NCBI GenBank assembly: GCA_047972425.1
Contig: JBKEAR010000044.1
Coordinates: 1 to 25,220, forward strand
Direction of reading: 5' to 3'
Source: JBKEAR01 sp047972425
GTDB lineage: Bacteria; Pseudomonadota; Alphaproteobacteria; JBKEAR01
DNA length: 25,220 bases
In this document: piece after piece, positions 15,112 to 22,747 of the stretch
Layout: each line of letters starts with the position of its first letter
Position numbering within the stretch: position 1 is the stretch's first letter
Notes under the pieces: generated by a model
Told to the model about the DNA's origin: nothing
Database searches by the model: none
Seen by the model: only the letters and a program-made list of their open reading frames with translations
Program-made: the position numbers and the translations under genes

Positions 15112-17616
15112 ATGGAAAATATTCATCGCTGGGGGCGGATACAAAAAAGGCTTTTAGTCATTGTTGTATTCATTATTTTTTTGGTTTTTTTATTGGTTTC
15201 AATGATGATGCAGCTTTTGGGGCAAAATGAAAAATTAATGAATAATTTTATCGATGATGACCTTAAGCTTTTAGAGCAAGTGGTGGCTATTGATAATAGC
15301 GTATCGAAAATCTCGGTATTGGCGATTGAATTGAATCAATTGGGTGATTTTTCGATGTTTCGTAAAAAAAATAGCGAGCTTGCCCAAGAGATTAATAATC
15401 TGAGAGATATCAATAGCCAATATCAATTGGATAATATTGACGAATCTTTTATTAATAATTTACTGGTATCAAGCCAAAATATTTTAGAGCAAGGCAATAA
15501 TGTAATTACCTCAACCGCAGATATTCAGGCAGTTTTGTTTAAGCTTGATACTGAAATTCAGGCCAATCCCAATGACCCTTATTATGATGTTTTATCCAAT
15601 TTATATCATCAACTTTTTGCACTCAGAGAGCAAAATAATAGTTTTTCACTCAATGTAATCCGTAACCAGCTCCAACAAATTGCCCCAATGGCCTCGCCAT
15701 TAACAAAAAAAACTTATCCGTTATTCGAGCAAGATTTACGGTTATCGGAGCAACGGGTGGGGCAACATGACCGCCTAACTTTTTTGAGCTTATATTTTGG
15801 TGCACAAAGTAACGAAACGACTAAAATTGCCAAACAATTATTAGATGATATGTGGCGAAATAACCATGAGCAAGCCCATAAAATTGTGAGTAATATCCAC
15901 CAAAAACGCTTTCAGCTTATTTTAACATCAGCCGCAATTATCTTAACCATCTTTTTATTGCTCTATATGGTTTTGGGCGATTTGGGCAAAAAATTGCATC
16001 AGCTTTCAAGCGCCTTATTACAGCTAGCCCAAGGTAAAAAATTAAAAATAGACTTACCCTATTATCGCAAAGATGAAATTGGCGATTTGTCGCGCTCTTA
16101 CCAGATTTTTGAAAATCACTTGGTGGATTTAGCAGCGATGAGTGAGCGGGTATCGAAACAAAACCAACTGATGCAAACGGTGTTTGATACCATGCGTGAT
16201 GGGCTTTCGATGTTTGATTCTGAAGGAAAAATCGTATCGTGGAACAATAAATATACCCAAATTTTAGGGCTTGATAGCCATATGATTCATCAATCGATGC
16301 CTTTGGCGAATATTGAAGCCTATTTACAGAACCAAAATGTAAAAAATATTTCTAATTATGGGGAAATCCTTAATTTTAATGCGATTACAACCGAGAGGTT
16401 TCATCAGAATTTGAGTTTTGAAAAACATTATCCGAGCGGGCGTATTGTTGAGTTGCGTTCATCGCCCATGATGGATGGTGGTTTTGTAACTTTATATTTG
16501 GATCGCACCAGTCGCCGGGCACTTGAGCAAAAATATCAACAAGCCCAACGTTTAGAGGCTATTGGCACGATTACCAATGGTATTGCCCATGATTTTAATA
16601 ATTTTTTGGCCGTGATATACGGTAATGTGGAATTATTGCTCGAAGAAGATATGAAGGAAGAATATAAAACAAAGCTCAACCAAATTAAGCGTATAAGCCT
16701 TTCGGCACAGGAGATGATTGAGCGCTTATTAACATTTTCGCGAAAAGAAAGCACCTTAAGCACCATATTCAGTGCTAACAATATGCTCGAAAATATTTAT
16801 CAGATTATGGAGCCTTTATTAAAAGACAGCCAAATTACACTCAGCTTAGAATTAGATGCAGCGGATTTATATATAAAAGCAAATTTGGTTGAGATTGAAG
16901 CGGCGATTTTAAACCTGATATCCAATAGTCAAAAAGCTATTAAAGATAGCGGGAATATTATTTTAAAATCCCGTTATAAAAATGGTAATGTGGAGTTATC
17001 GGTGCAAGATGATGGCATTGGTATGGATAATGAGACAATCAAGCATATTTTTGAGCCTTTTTATAGCCAAGAGATTAATGACATCCAAGGTACGGGTTTA
17101 GGCTTGAGTATGGCTTATGGTGCGGTAAAGCGGGCAAAGGGAGATATTATTGCATCGTCCGAAAGTAACCAAGGTTGTATTATTACGTTAATCTTACCAA
17201 GCTACCCCAAGCCCAAAGAACAGCTGAACAGTGCCGTAAATAATCAACCCAAAAAAGAGCACCAAATTATTTTATTGGTCGATGATAATGCAGATGTGCG
17301 CCATATATTACGCGCGCAGCTTCAAAAAATGGGGCATATTGTGCTTGATGCCCAAAATGGTGTGCAAGCGGTTGAATATCTTAAAAAATCCGAGGATATT
17401 CAGCTGGTGATATCCGATGTGATGATGCCCAAAATGGATGGTATTGAACTTGCGGATTATATCAATAATCATTGCGCCCATATACCTATTATTTTATTCT
17501 CGGGCAATCGTAACCGAAAAATGGAGGCTTATCATGCGCTTTCGCCAAAACCCCCTTTAATTAGCAAACCTTGGAAGATAGAGGAAATACAAAAATTAAT
17601 TGCTGCTTTATCCTAA
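15112..17616 (+). CDS. membrane hybrid sensor histidine kinase with C-terminal receiver
   Basis: The 834-residue inner-membrane protein has a transmembrane segment at about 13-34, a largely helical periplasmic sensor of about 230 residues, and a second membrane segment at about 268-288. HAMP (290-345) and a PAS domain (350-465, SMFDSEGKIVSWNNKY) follow. The HisKA domain has phospho-acceptor His493 (GIAHDFNNFLAVI, the H-D-F-N-N type of CckA-like kinases). The HATPase has N-box Asn605, DDGIGMD (633-639) and GTGLGLS (660-666). The receiver (717-834) has Asp769 and Lys819. No HPt domain is present. The helical sensor recalls TorS. It is divergent from the sugar operon, whose last gene is a response regulator, and its 3' end overlaps the convergent carrier gene by 9 bp. 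Signal unknown; likely the operon's sugar via the RbsB-like protein. Confidence 0.95.
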   Translation: MENIHRWGRIQKRLLVIVVFIIFLVFLLVSMMMQLLGQNEKLMNNFIDDDLKLLEQVVAIDNSVSKISVLAIELNQLGDFSMFRKKNSELAQEINNLRDINSQYQLDNIDESFINNLLVSSQNILEQGNNVITSTADIQAVLFKLDTEIQANPNDPYYDVLSNLYHQLFALREQNNSFSLNVIRNQLQQIAPMASPLTKKTYPLFEQDLRLSEQRVGQHDRLTFLSLYFGAQSNETTKIAKQLLDDMWRNNHEQAHKIVSNIHQKRFQLILTSAAIILTIFLLLYMVLGDLGKKLHQLSSALLQLAQGKKLKIDLPYYRKDEIGDLSRSYQIFENHLVDLAAMSERVSKQNQLMQTVFDTMRDGLSMFDSEGKIVSWNNKYTQILGLDSHMIHQSMPLANIEAYLQNQNVKNISNYGEILNFNAITTERFHQNLSFEKHYPSGRIVELRSSPMMDGGFVTLYLDRTSRRALEQKYQQAQRLEAIGTITNGIAHDFNNFLAVIYGNVELLLEEDMKEEYKTKLNQIKRISLSAQEMIERLLTFSRKESTLSTIFSANNMLENIYQIMEPLLKDSQITLSLELDAADLYIKANLVEIEAAILNLISNSQKAIKDSGNIILKSRYKNGNVELSVQDDGIGMDNETIKHIFEPFYSQEINDIQGTGLGLSMAYGAVKRAKGDIIASSESNQGCIITLILPSYPKPKEQLNSAVNNQPKKEHQIILLVDDNADVRHILRAQLQKMGHIVLDAQNGVQAVEYLKKSEDIQLVISDVMMPKMDGIELADYINNHCAHIPIILFSGNRNRKMEAYHALSPKPPLISKPWKIEEIQKLIAALS

Positions 17617-18540
17617 AAATGAAAATAGGCTGAGCCAGAAAAATAAAGATATGGGCGAAAGTAAAGTTTGTAGGCTAATATGGGTGGCCATCATCTCGGC
17701 ATCGCCCCCGAGCTGCTTGGATAATATATAGGCCGATGTTGCTGTGGGTACGGCAAAGGCAAGGGTAAATGAATAAGTGATTTCGGGGCTTAATCCCATC
17801 AGCTTGGCGAGCATAAAACAAATAAAGGGCGCTACAAATAATCGGGTAATGGCTGCCAACCAAATTGGGTAAGGCGTAAAGCCAATATGGATTTTATATA
17901 AGGACTTTACTTGTACGGCGGCACCCACAGCTAACAGAGCCAAGGGTAGGGAAGCGCGCGCAAAGATATCGAGGCTTCCTAAAATAAAGATTGGTAAATT
18001 AAAGGGTAAAATATTAATGATAAAACCCGTGATACAAGCCAGAAATAGCGGGTTTTTGCCAATGGACAATAGGGTTTTCTTAAAGCTAAATTTATCGCCA
18101 TTGACCGAAAATGAAGCCACACATAAAATATTGACTGTTGGTACAATAAGCCCGGTTAAAACTGATGCAATCGCTAAACCACTATTACCCCAAAACTCGG
18201 CAACAATCGCAAAATAGATATAGCTATTAAAGCGGGTGACAGCCTGATAAATAGAGCTAAACTGAAAGGCTTGGCTATGGCTGATTTTATAAATGAAAAA
18301 AGCCAATAGGGATAATATGGCAAATAATATCCATAAAAAACTGAGCATACGAAAGAGCGGAAAATGGGCTAAATCCACTTGGCTAATTTTATGAATAAGC
18401 AGGGCAGGGAATAGAATATAATAAACCAGTTTTTCTGACCCACGCCAAAACTCGGGCGATAAAAATTGATAACGGCGCAGCAAGTTGCCGGTAACAAGTA
18501 AGATGATAATAGGAAAGATAGAATTAATAATAATCGCCAC
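17608..18540 (-). CDS. AEC-family (auxin efflux carrier type) membrane transporter
   Basis: The 310-residue protein starts at GTG 18538-18540 with AGGA about 8 nt upstream. It has about ten hydrophobic segments in two five-helix halves, as in the AEC family: N-terminal INSIFPIIILLVTGNLLRR, KLVYYILFPALLIHKIS, then a central loop and C-terminal LPLALLAVGAAVQ, RLFVAPFICFMLAKLMG and AFAVPTATSAYILSKQLGG. Bacterial members carry malate, malonate and other organic acids, usually by proton or sodium coupling; none of these is assured here. The gene overlaps the end of the hybrid kinase gene tail to tail. It follows the small lipoprotein gene by 40 bp on the same strand, so co-transcription with that cluster is possible but functionally unexplained. 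Confidence 0.9.
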   Translation of the reverse strand: MAIIINSIFPIIILLVTGNLLRRYQFLSPEFWRGSEKLVYYILFPALLIHKISQVDLAHFPLFRMLSFLWILFAILSLLAFFIYKISHSQAFQFSSIYQAVTRFNSYIYFAIVAEFWGNSGLAIASVLTGLIVPTVNILCVASFSVNGDKFSFKKTLLSIGKNPLFLACITGFIINILPFNLPIFILGSLDIFARASLPLALLAVGAAVQVKSLYKIHIGFTPYPIWLAAITRLFVAPFICFMLAKLMGLSPEITYSFTLAFAVPTATSAYILSKQLGGDAEMMATHISLQTLLSPISLFFWLSLFSFLG

Positions 18541-18580
18541 AATATTTTCCTAAATGCACAACTGAATAATCAATATAGCA

Positions 18581-18934
18581 TTAGTTACAGCGATAACGAA
18601 CCAATTCTTTAAGGGGCACATATTTATCGGCTGTTTTTAATTTTGGGTGGTCATCTAAGGCTAGGTCACCGTTTTCATTAATACGTGCGACAATTTTATT
18701 ATTTTTATCATCGGTAAAAATAATACTTTGATATTCTTGCTGCCACGATAATTTTTTGCTTTGTTGTTTATATGTGGCTATAGCTGTGCCATCGTTACGG
18801 ATAACAATCGTTTCCCGCGGGTTTTGGCAATTATTGGCATAAGTACCTGCCAAAGAAAAAGTGGGCGCACGCATTTGCACACACCCACTTAATAATATAG
18901 TTAATAATATGAAAAAATGTTTTTTTACGAACAT
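18581..18934 (-). CDS. small lipoprotein, member of a four-gene paralogous cluster
   Basis: The 117-residue protein has a type II signal peptide (KKHFFILLTILLSGC, lipobox LLSGC at about 14-18), so it should be lipid-anchored in the envelope. The mature part begins with GTYANNCQNPR and contains DGTAIATYKQQ, LSWQQEY, and a final VRYRCN. It resembles the gene before it (GTYSDSCSTPK, NGGSGTIHARG, FTWTQRG, MKCS), pointing to tandem duplication. Two cysteines in the mature chain, one after the GTY motif and one near the C-terminus, may form a disulfide closing a small beta-barrel. Its ATG overlaps the previous gene's end by 10 bp. No known family recognised. Confidence 0.82.
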   Translation of the reverse strand: MFVKKHFFILLTILLSGCVQMRAPTFSLAGTYANNCQNPRETIVIRNDGTAIATYKQQSKKLSWQQEYQSIIFTDDKNNKIVARINENGDLALDDHPKLKTADKYVPLKELVRYRCN

Positions 18935-19299
18935 TTCATCTTGGTTCTTTCGCTTGCCGGAACCGAAGATAGATTTTGCTGTTGTCCGTTAACGGTAAGG
19001 CCAGAAAGATAAACACCGCTTTGTGTTTTGCTTAATACATATGTTTGTGCCGGTGTACCACCCGATGCCGGAACCGAAGCATAAGCCGTTGCGCCACGTT
19101 GGGTCCATGTGAAGTTACGGGTCATACCGCGGGCATGGATTGTACCAGAGCCACCATTGTTAAATGTAAAGCTTGATTTTGGGGTAGAACAGCTATCGGA
19201 ATATGTACCAACAACAGTTGATGATCCGGTATTTGTTGGTGTACATGCCGAGATAACGGCAAGGCTAATAATTGATGATGCGACAAATAATTTTTTCAT
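18925..19299 (-). CDS. small lipoprotein, member of a four-gene paralogous cluster
   Basis: I start this at ATG 19297-19299 (MKKLFVASSIISLAVISAC); an in-frame TTG two codons earlier is possible and lies closer to the GGAG. The lipobox is VISAC, giving a lipid-anchored protein of about 105 mature residues rich in Ser, Thr and Gly. Mature features are VVGTYSDSCSTPKSSFTF, TIHARGMTRNFTWTQ and the C-terminal TKMKCS. It shares the GTY-x3-C start, the W-containing middle and the terminal Cys with the next gene, and more distantly with the two lipoproteins upstream. It leads a two-gene unit whose upstream region contains a 13-base element also found before the OmpA-family gene. Confidence 0.82.
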   Translation of the reverse strand: MKKLFVASSIISLAVISACTPTNTGSSTVVGTYSDSCSTPKSSFTFNNGGSGTIHARGMTRNFTWTQRGATAYASVPASGGTPAQTYVLSKTQSGVYLSGLTVNGQQQNLSSVPASERTKMKCS

Positions 19300-19539
19300 A
19301 TTCAAAATTCTCCAAATTTAAAAAAGAATATTTTTATCTTAATTTTAATATTTTATATAAAAAACATAAAAATCCCAAAAAAACAAATGAATAAAATATC
19401 AACAATTATATATATGTTGCAATAATGCGACATACTGTTGGCTAAATGCCTCATTATCATCATATATTCAATATGGTTTTATCGTCATTTTATCAAGGAA
19501 AATATGCTATTATGCCTTATTTAAAGAATCGGTTGTGTT

Positions 19540-19905
19540 TTAGCGGCATTTTACAATCACATCACCCGATTGATAATCCCATTGCCAATTTTCGAAGGGA
19601 TAAATGATACGTAAAATCTTCATACTTCCTTGGCTTGGCTTAGAAAGTAAAACTTGTACATAGCGCCGTTGCCCCTGATAATTTTGGGCAAGGCTTAACT
19701 CTACAATATGGGGGCGTTCTTCCCATGTGCCAAAGGCCGAGCCTTGGACTTGCCGGTTACTTTGTAATGTTATGCTTTTGCTACAGCTTGTGGTTGTTCC
19801 CCATTTGCCAACAATAGGGTTAGAGGATGATTGCTTATTTGATGAAAAACAACCGCCTAATAAAATTGTTAAACCCAAAATAGCAAGAATTTTTAATTTG
19901 AGCAT
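19540..19905 (-). CDS. small lipoprotein, member of a four-gene paralogous cluster
   Basis: The 121-residue protein has a lipoprotein signal peptide (MLKLKILAILGLTILLGGC; lipobox LLGGC). The mature part has a serine-rich tether (SSNKQSSSNP), then IVGKWGTTTSC, QVQGSAFGTWEERPH, a beta-rich middle (RRYVQVLLSK, MKILRIIYPF) and the C-terminal DVIVKCR. The VGKW...C start and final VKC mirror the overlapping upstream gene (AVGKWAQPGKC ... LVKCSN). The GxW motif followed by beta strands recalls lipocalin-like or other small barrels, but I cannot assign a family. Its ATG lies inside the end of the upstream gene (13-bp overlap), so translation is probably coupled. Confidence 0.8.
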   Translation of the reverse strand: MLKLKILAILGLTILLGGCFSSNKQSSSNPIVGKWGTTTSCSKSITLQSNRQVQGSAFGTWEERPHIVELSLAQNYQGQRRYVQVLLSKPSQGSMKILRIIYPFENWQWDYQSGDVIVKCR

Positions 19906-20258
19906 TTTACCAACTTTCCGCCTTGGGCTGGCACATTAGAGCCGCCATAATTAACCGATAAAGTACGCATTACATTATTTTGTGGTGGGCTAAAATAAAT
20001 GACCATGGTTGCATTATCTTGGGCAATATAACTTGTTACTTTTATTTTTCCGCCTGTATCAACCCAATAGCCGCCATTATCACCCCATGATACGGATTTT
20101 TGCCCAAATAGCCATGGCATCGATTGGCATTTACCCGGTTGTGCCCATTTACCAACCGCCGGATGCAACGGTACTTCTTCTTTTTTTAAAGCAAGCTCAG
20201 TACAGGCAGAAAGACCCAAAAGGATAATAGTGGGGGTAATTAACAAATATTTTTTCAT
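19893..20258 (-). CDS. small lipoprotein, member of a four-gene paralogous cluster
   Basis: Start set at ATG 20256-20258 (MKKYLLITPTIILLGLSAC), which gives a clean lipoprotein signal peptide with lipobox GLSAC. A TTG eight codons upstream stays open but would put polar residues before it. Neither has a strong Shine-Dalgarno. The mature part contains AVGKWAQPGKCQSMPW, GDNGGYWVDTGG, a beta-rich middle (IKVTSYIAQDN, TMVIYFSPP, MRTLSVNYGG) and the terminal LVKCSN. It pairs with the following gene through the VGKW...C and VKC signatures. It is the first gene of the lipoprotein cluster, divergent from the alpha/beta hydrolase. Function unknown; envelope location is the only firm inference. Confidence 0.78.
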   Translation of the reverse strand: MKKYLLITPTIILLGLSACTELALKKEEVPLHPAVGKWAQPGKCQSMPWLFGQKSVSWGDNGGYWVDTGGKIKVTSYIAQDNATMVIYFSPPQNNVMRTLSVNYGGSNVPAQGGKLVKCSN

Positions 20259-20355
20259 TGCAAACCATTTATTGTTATTCAATAATCGATATGTTAGCGA
20301 TAAATCGTTAAAATAGCGATAAAATTATCATCATTAATAATTATAAGGTGCGATA

Positions 20356-21135
20356 ATGGATTACGAAAATTTACCCACTTTGCCCGAACCCCAATATTTT
20401 ACTAATAGTCTGGGGAGTAAGTTGGCCTATATTCATAGAGAAAGCGCCAATGTGACCCTTGTTTTTTTACATGGTTATATGTCGGATATGTATGGCGATA
20501 AAGCCGCCGCTCTTTATGCAATGGCTCAAGACCATAATTTGGGTTTTTTAGCATTGGAATATACAGCAAATGGTCACTCAGATGGTGATTTTATTAAAGA
20601 TGGCTCTATTGGGCGTTGGGCTAATGATGCATTAGAACTTATTGAAGCCAAGCAATTATCACAGTTGATATTAATTGGTTCTTCCATGGGGGGTTGGCTG
20701 GCTTTTTGGTTGGCTAAAAGATTACAACAACAAGTTTTAGCCGTTGTGGGTGTAGCCCCAGCACCAGATTTTACCCAAGATTTAATGCCGCAATCATTGG
20801 GAGAAGAGGGCTTAAAAACACTTAAGGCCGATGGTGTTGTGTTTGAGCCCAATGAATGGGCAGAAGACGGGCATGTGCCATGGACATTAAAATTATATGA
20901 AGACGGTAAAGATCAGTTGGTAATGAACGCCGCTTTTAATTTACCCCATATTAAAATACGCTTATTACAAGGCATGGCCGATGATGTTGTGCCTTGGACA
21001 AAAGCAACAGAAATTGCCGAATGGTTAGATGATAATGATGTGGAGATTTGGATGCCTAAAGATGGAGATCATCGGTTATCGACAATCAGAGATTTAAAAA
21101 AGTTAAATGCCACAATATTAGAGTTACTTTCGTAA
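20356..21135 (+). CDS. alpha/beta hydrolase, ABHD10-like
   Basis: The 259-residue cytosolic hydrolase has the catalytic triad in order: nucleophile Ser110 in GSSMGG (108-113), Asp209 in GMADDVVPW and His239 in DGDHRLS. The oxyanion-side motif is FLHGYMSDMYGDKA (37-50), and LALEYTANGHSDGDF (66-80) is typical of the ABHD10 branch. Mitochondrial ABHD10 is a thioesterase removing acyl groups from cysteine and an esterase of acyl-glucuronides; alphaproteobacterial relatives are common but little studied. Start ATG is preceded by AAGGTG. It is divergent from the lipoprotein cluster and 63 bp upstream of hemG on the same strand, though no functional link is apparent. Confidence 0.9.
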   Translation: MDYENLPTLPEPQYFTNSLGSKLAYIHRESANVTLVFLHGYMSDMYGDKAAALYAMAQDHNLGFLALEYTANGHSDGDFIKDGSIGRWANDALELIEAKQLSQLILIGSSMGGWLAFWLAKRLQQQVLAVVGVAPAPDFTQDLMPQSLGEEGLKTLKADGVVFEPNEWAEDGHVPWTLKLYEDGKDQLVMNAAFNLPHIKIRLLQGMADDVVPWTKATEIAEWLDDNDVEIWMPKDGDHRLSTIRDLKKLNATILELLS

Positions 21136-21198
21136 AAATTTTATGATAAATTCAGTCTTAAATTTGAATATATAAACATAAAAGAAAGAGAATAGCAT

Positions 21199-21708
21199 AT
21201 GAAAGCTTTATTGCTGACATCTTCAACCGATGGCCAAACAGTTAAAATTATGCGGGTTATTGCCGGTGAAATATTATATGATCAGTATGATATTATTGAT
21301 ATTCATAGCAATCCGGAAATCGATTGGTCACAATATGATATGGTGCTGATTGGTGCATCAATCCGTTATGGTCATTATAAAAAAGAGCTTTATCGCTTTA
21401 TCGATAAAAATTTGGATCATCTCAATGCAATTCCCTCTTACTTTTTTGGGATTAATTTGGTGGCAAGAAAAACCAATAAAAATACAGCCGAAACCAATAT
21501 TTATACAAAAAAGTTTTTAAATAAAATTCAATGGAAACCCAAAAATGTGGCTGTTTTTGCCGGTGCTTGTGCATGGTCTAAATATAATTTTTGGCAAACA
21601 AAGATTATTCAGCTCATTATGATTATGACCAAAGGCCCTACCGATACAAGCAAAGATATCGAATTTACCGATTGGGATCGGGTCAGAGGATTTGCCAAAA
21701 GTATTTAA
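21199..21708 (+). CDS. hemG: menaquinone/quinone-dependent protoporphyrinogen IX dehydrogenase
   Basis: HemG oxidises protoporphyrinogen IX to protoporphyrin IX at the inner membrane, passing electrons to quinone. The 169-residue protein has the flavodoxin fold: FMN phosphate loop TSSTDGQT (8-15), GASIRYGHYKKELYRFI, the HemG-specific loop and helix NLVARKTNKNTAETN, KFLNKIQWKP, VFAGACAW, IIQLIMIMTKGPTDTSKDIE and TDWDRVRGFA. These blocks align with E. coli HemG almost throughout, with a shorter C-terminus (E. coli 181). HemG is best known from gammaproteobacteria; many alphaproteobacteria use HemJ or HemY instead, so its presence here is of note. A strong terminator follows at once. Confidence 0.95.
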   Translation: MKALLLTSSTDGQTVKIMRVIAGEILYDQYDIIDIHSNPEIDWSQYDMVLIGASIRYGHYKKELYRFIDKNLDHLNAIPSYFFGINLVARKTNKNTAETNIYTKKFLNKIQWKPKNVAVFAGACAWSKYNFWQTKIIQLIMIMTKGPTDTSKDIEFTDWDRVRGFAKSI

Positions 21709-21710
21709 TA

Positions 21711-21738
21711 AAAAAACCCTGCAAAAGCAGGGTTTTTT
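21711..21738. terminator. bidirectional Rho-independent terminator between hemG and ompA-like gene
   Basis: A perfect 12-bp stem (AAAAAACCCTGC pairing with GCAGGGTTTTTT) closes on a 4-nt AAAA loop. The T-run follows on the plus strand and, by symmetry, on the minus strand. It sits between the convergent ends of hemG (21708) and the OmpA-family gene (21757) and can stop transcription from both sides. Confidence 0.92.
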
Positions 21739-21756
21739 ATTGAGGTTAATAATGAA

Positions 21757-22563
21757 TTATGGGCGTTTTTTAATGAGTGTTAAAACAGCACGGCGGTTGA
21801 GTTTATTTTCTACATTATCGCCTGTTGGTGCAGCTAAATCACCTTCGCCATAGGTGCGTAAAATAACTTTGGCATCGCCAATACCCCGTGATTTTAAATA
21901 TTGTGCAACGGCATCCGCACGGAATTTTGTTAATCGAAGATTATAAGTATAAGAAGCTGTTGTGGAAGCATAAGTACCCAATGCAACATCATTAATGCCA
22001 TTGGCTTTCATTTGGCGTGCCATGGAGTCTAATTTAGAGCGTGCAGAGCTTGTAAGCACAGCACTATCCACAGGGAAGTAAATGATGGTTGTGCCAAGTG
22101 GATTGGTCATTTCTGCGAGATTTGCATAAAATTTCGATCTCTCTTCATCGGCATCATTATTCAGCTTATTTTCTTCGGCCTCTTGCAACCAGCATTCGTA
22201 AGCAGCTTGTGCAGCCGCAGCGACAGCCGGCGTTGTATCGCGCGAACCCAAACCCAAATGATAATCTAATTTATCTTTTGCTGTATTTAGTTCTCTTAAT
22301 TGCTCGGTTGGGATTTGGCGGCTATTGACCTCGGCCGGGTAAACCATTACACCATTTTCGGCCTTTTTGGCTAGTTGGCGAAAATAACGGGCATCTTTCA
22401 TATCCCGTTCGCGGGCTTCTTTATTGCCACATACACGATATTCCCGAGCCAGATGATCTAAAAAGTCAGTACCTGCATTTTTATCATCGTTTAAACCAGA
22501 AGCAAAGCTTTGTGTACCCAAAGTTAATGTTGCTGCTAAACATAATTTTATAATCTTACTCAT
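21757..22563 (-). CDS. OmpA-family envelope protein
   Basis: The 268-residue protein has a Sec signal peptide (MSKIIKLCLAATLTLGTQSFA, cleavage near SFA-SG; no lipobox). Residues 30-155 form a helical, charged domain with two cysteines (Cys45, Cys124), resembling the N-terminal half of OmpA-type proteins I associate with Rhodospirillales-like alphaproteobacteria. Residues 158-268 are the OmpA C-terminal peptidoglycan-binding fold (IYFPVDSAVLTSSARSKLDSM, NLRLTKFRADAVAQYLKSRGI, YGEGDLAAPTGDN, NRRAVLTLI). The position normally held by the peptidoglycan-contacting Asp (G-x-T-D) reads GTYAST, so that Asp appears missing, while the NRR and the Arg in FRADAV are kept. GAGG lies 5 nt before the ATG. 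It is expressed alone between a terminator and a long AT-rich upstream region. Confidence 0.9.
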   Translation of the reverse strand: MSKIIKLCLAATLTLGTQSFASGLNDDKNAGTDFLDHLAREYRVCGNKEARERDMKDARYFRQLAKKAENGVMVYPAEVNSRQIPTEQLRELNTAKDKLDYHLGLGSRDTTPAVAAAAQAAYECWLQEAEENKLNNDADEERSKFYANLAEMTNPLGTTIIYFPVDSAVLTSSARSKLDSMARQMKANGINDVALGTYASTTASYTYNLRLTKFRADAVAQYLKSRGIGDAKVILRTYGEGDLAAPTGDNVENKLNRRAVLTLIKKRP

Positions 22564-22747
22564 CTAAACCTCATTTAAGTTTTTTATTTATATAAAATAC
22601 CATTTATAGTTGTAATTTATAGCAGTTATTTATATATGAATTATAAAAAAAAATATATCAACAATTAATTAAAAGATAAAGCCTTTCTTGAATATGTTGT
22701 AATTTTATCACATAATATGCATAGTTTAATAAAATAGGTAGATATAT

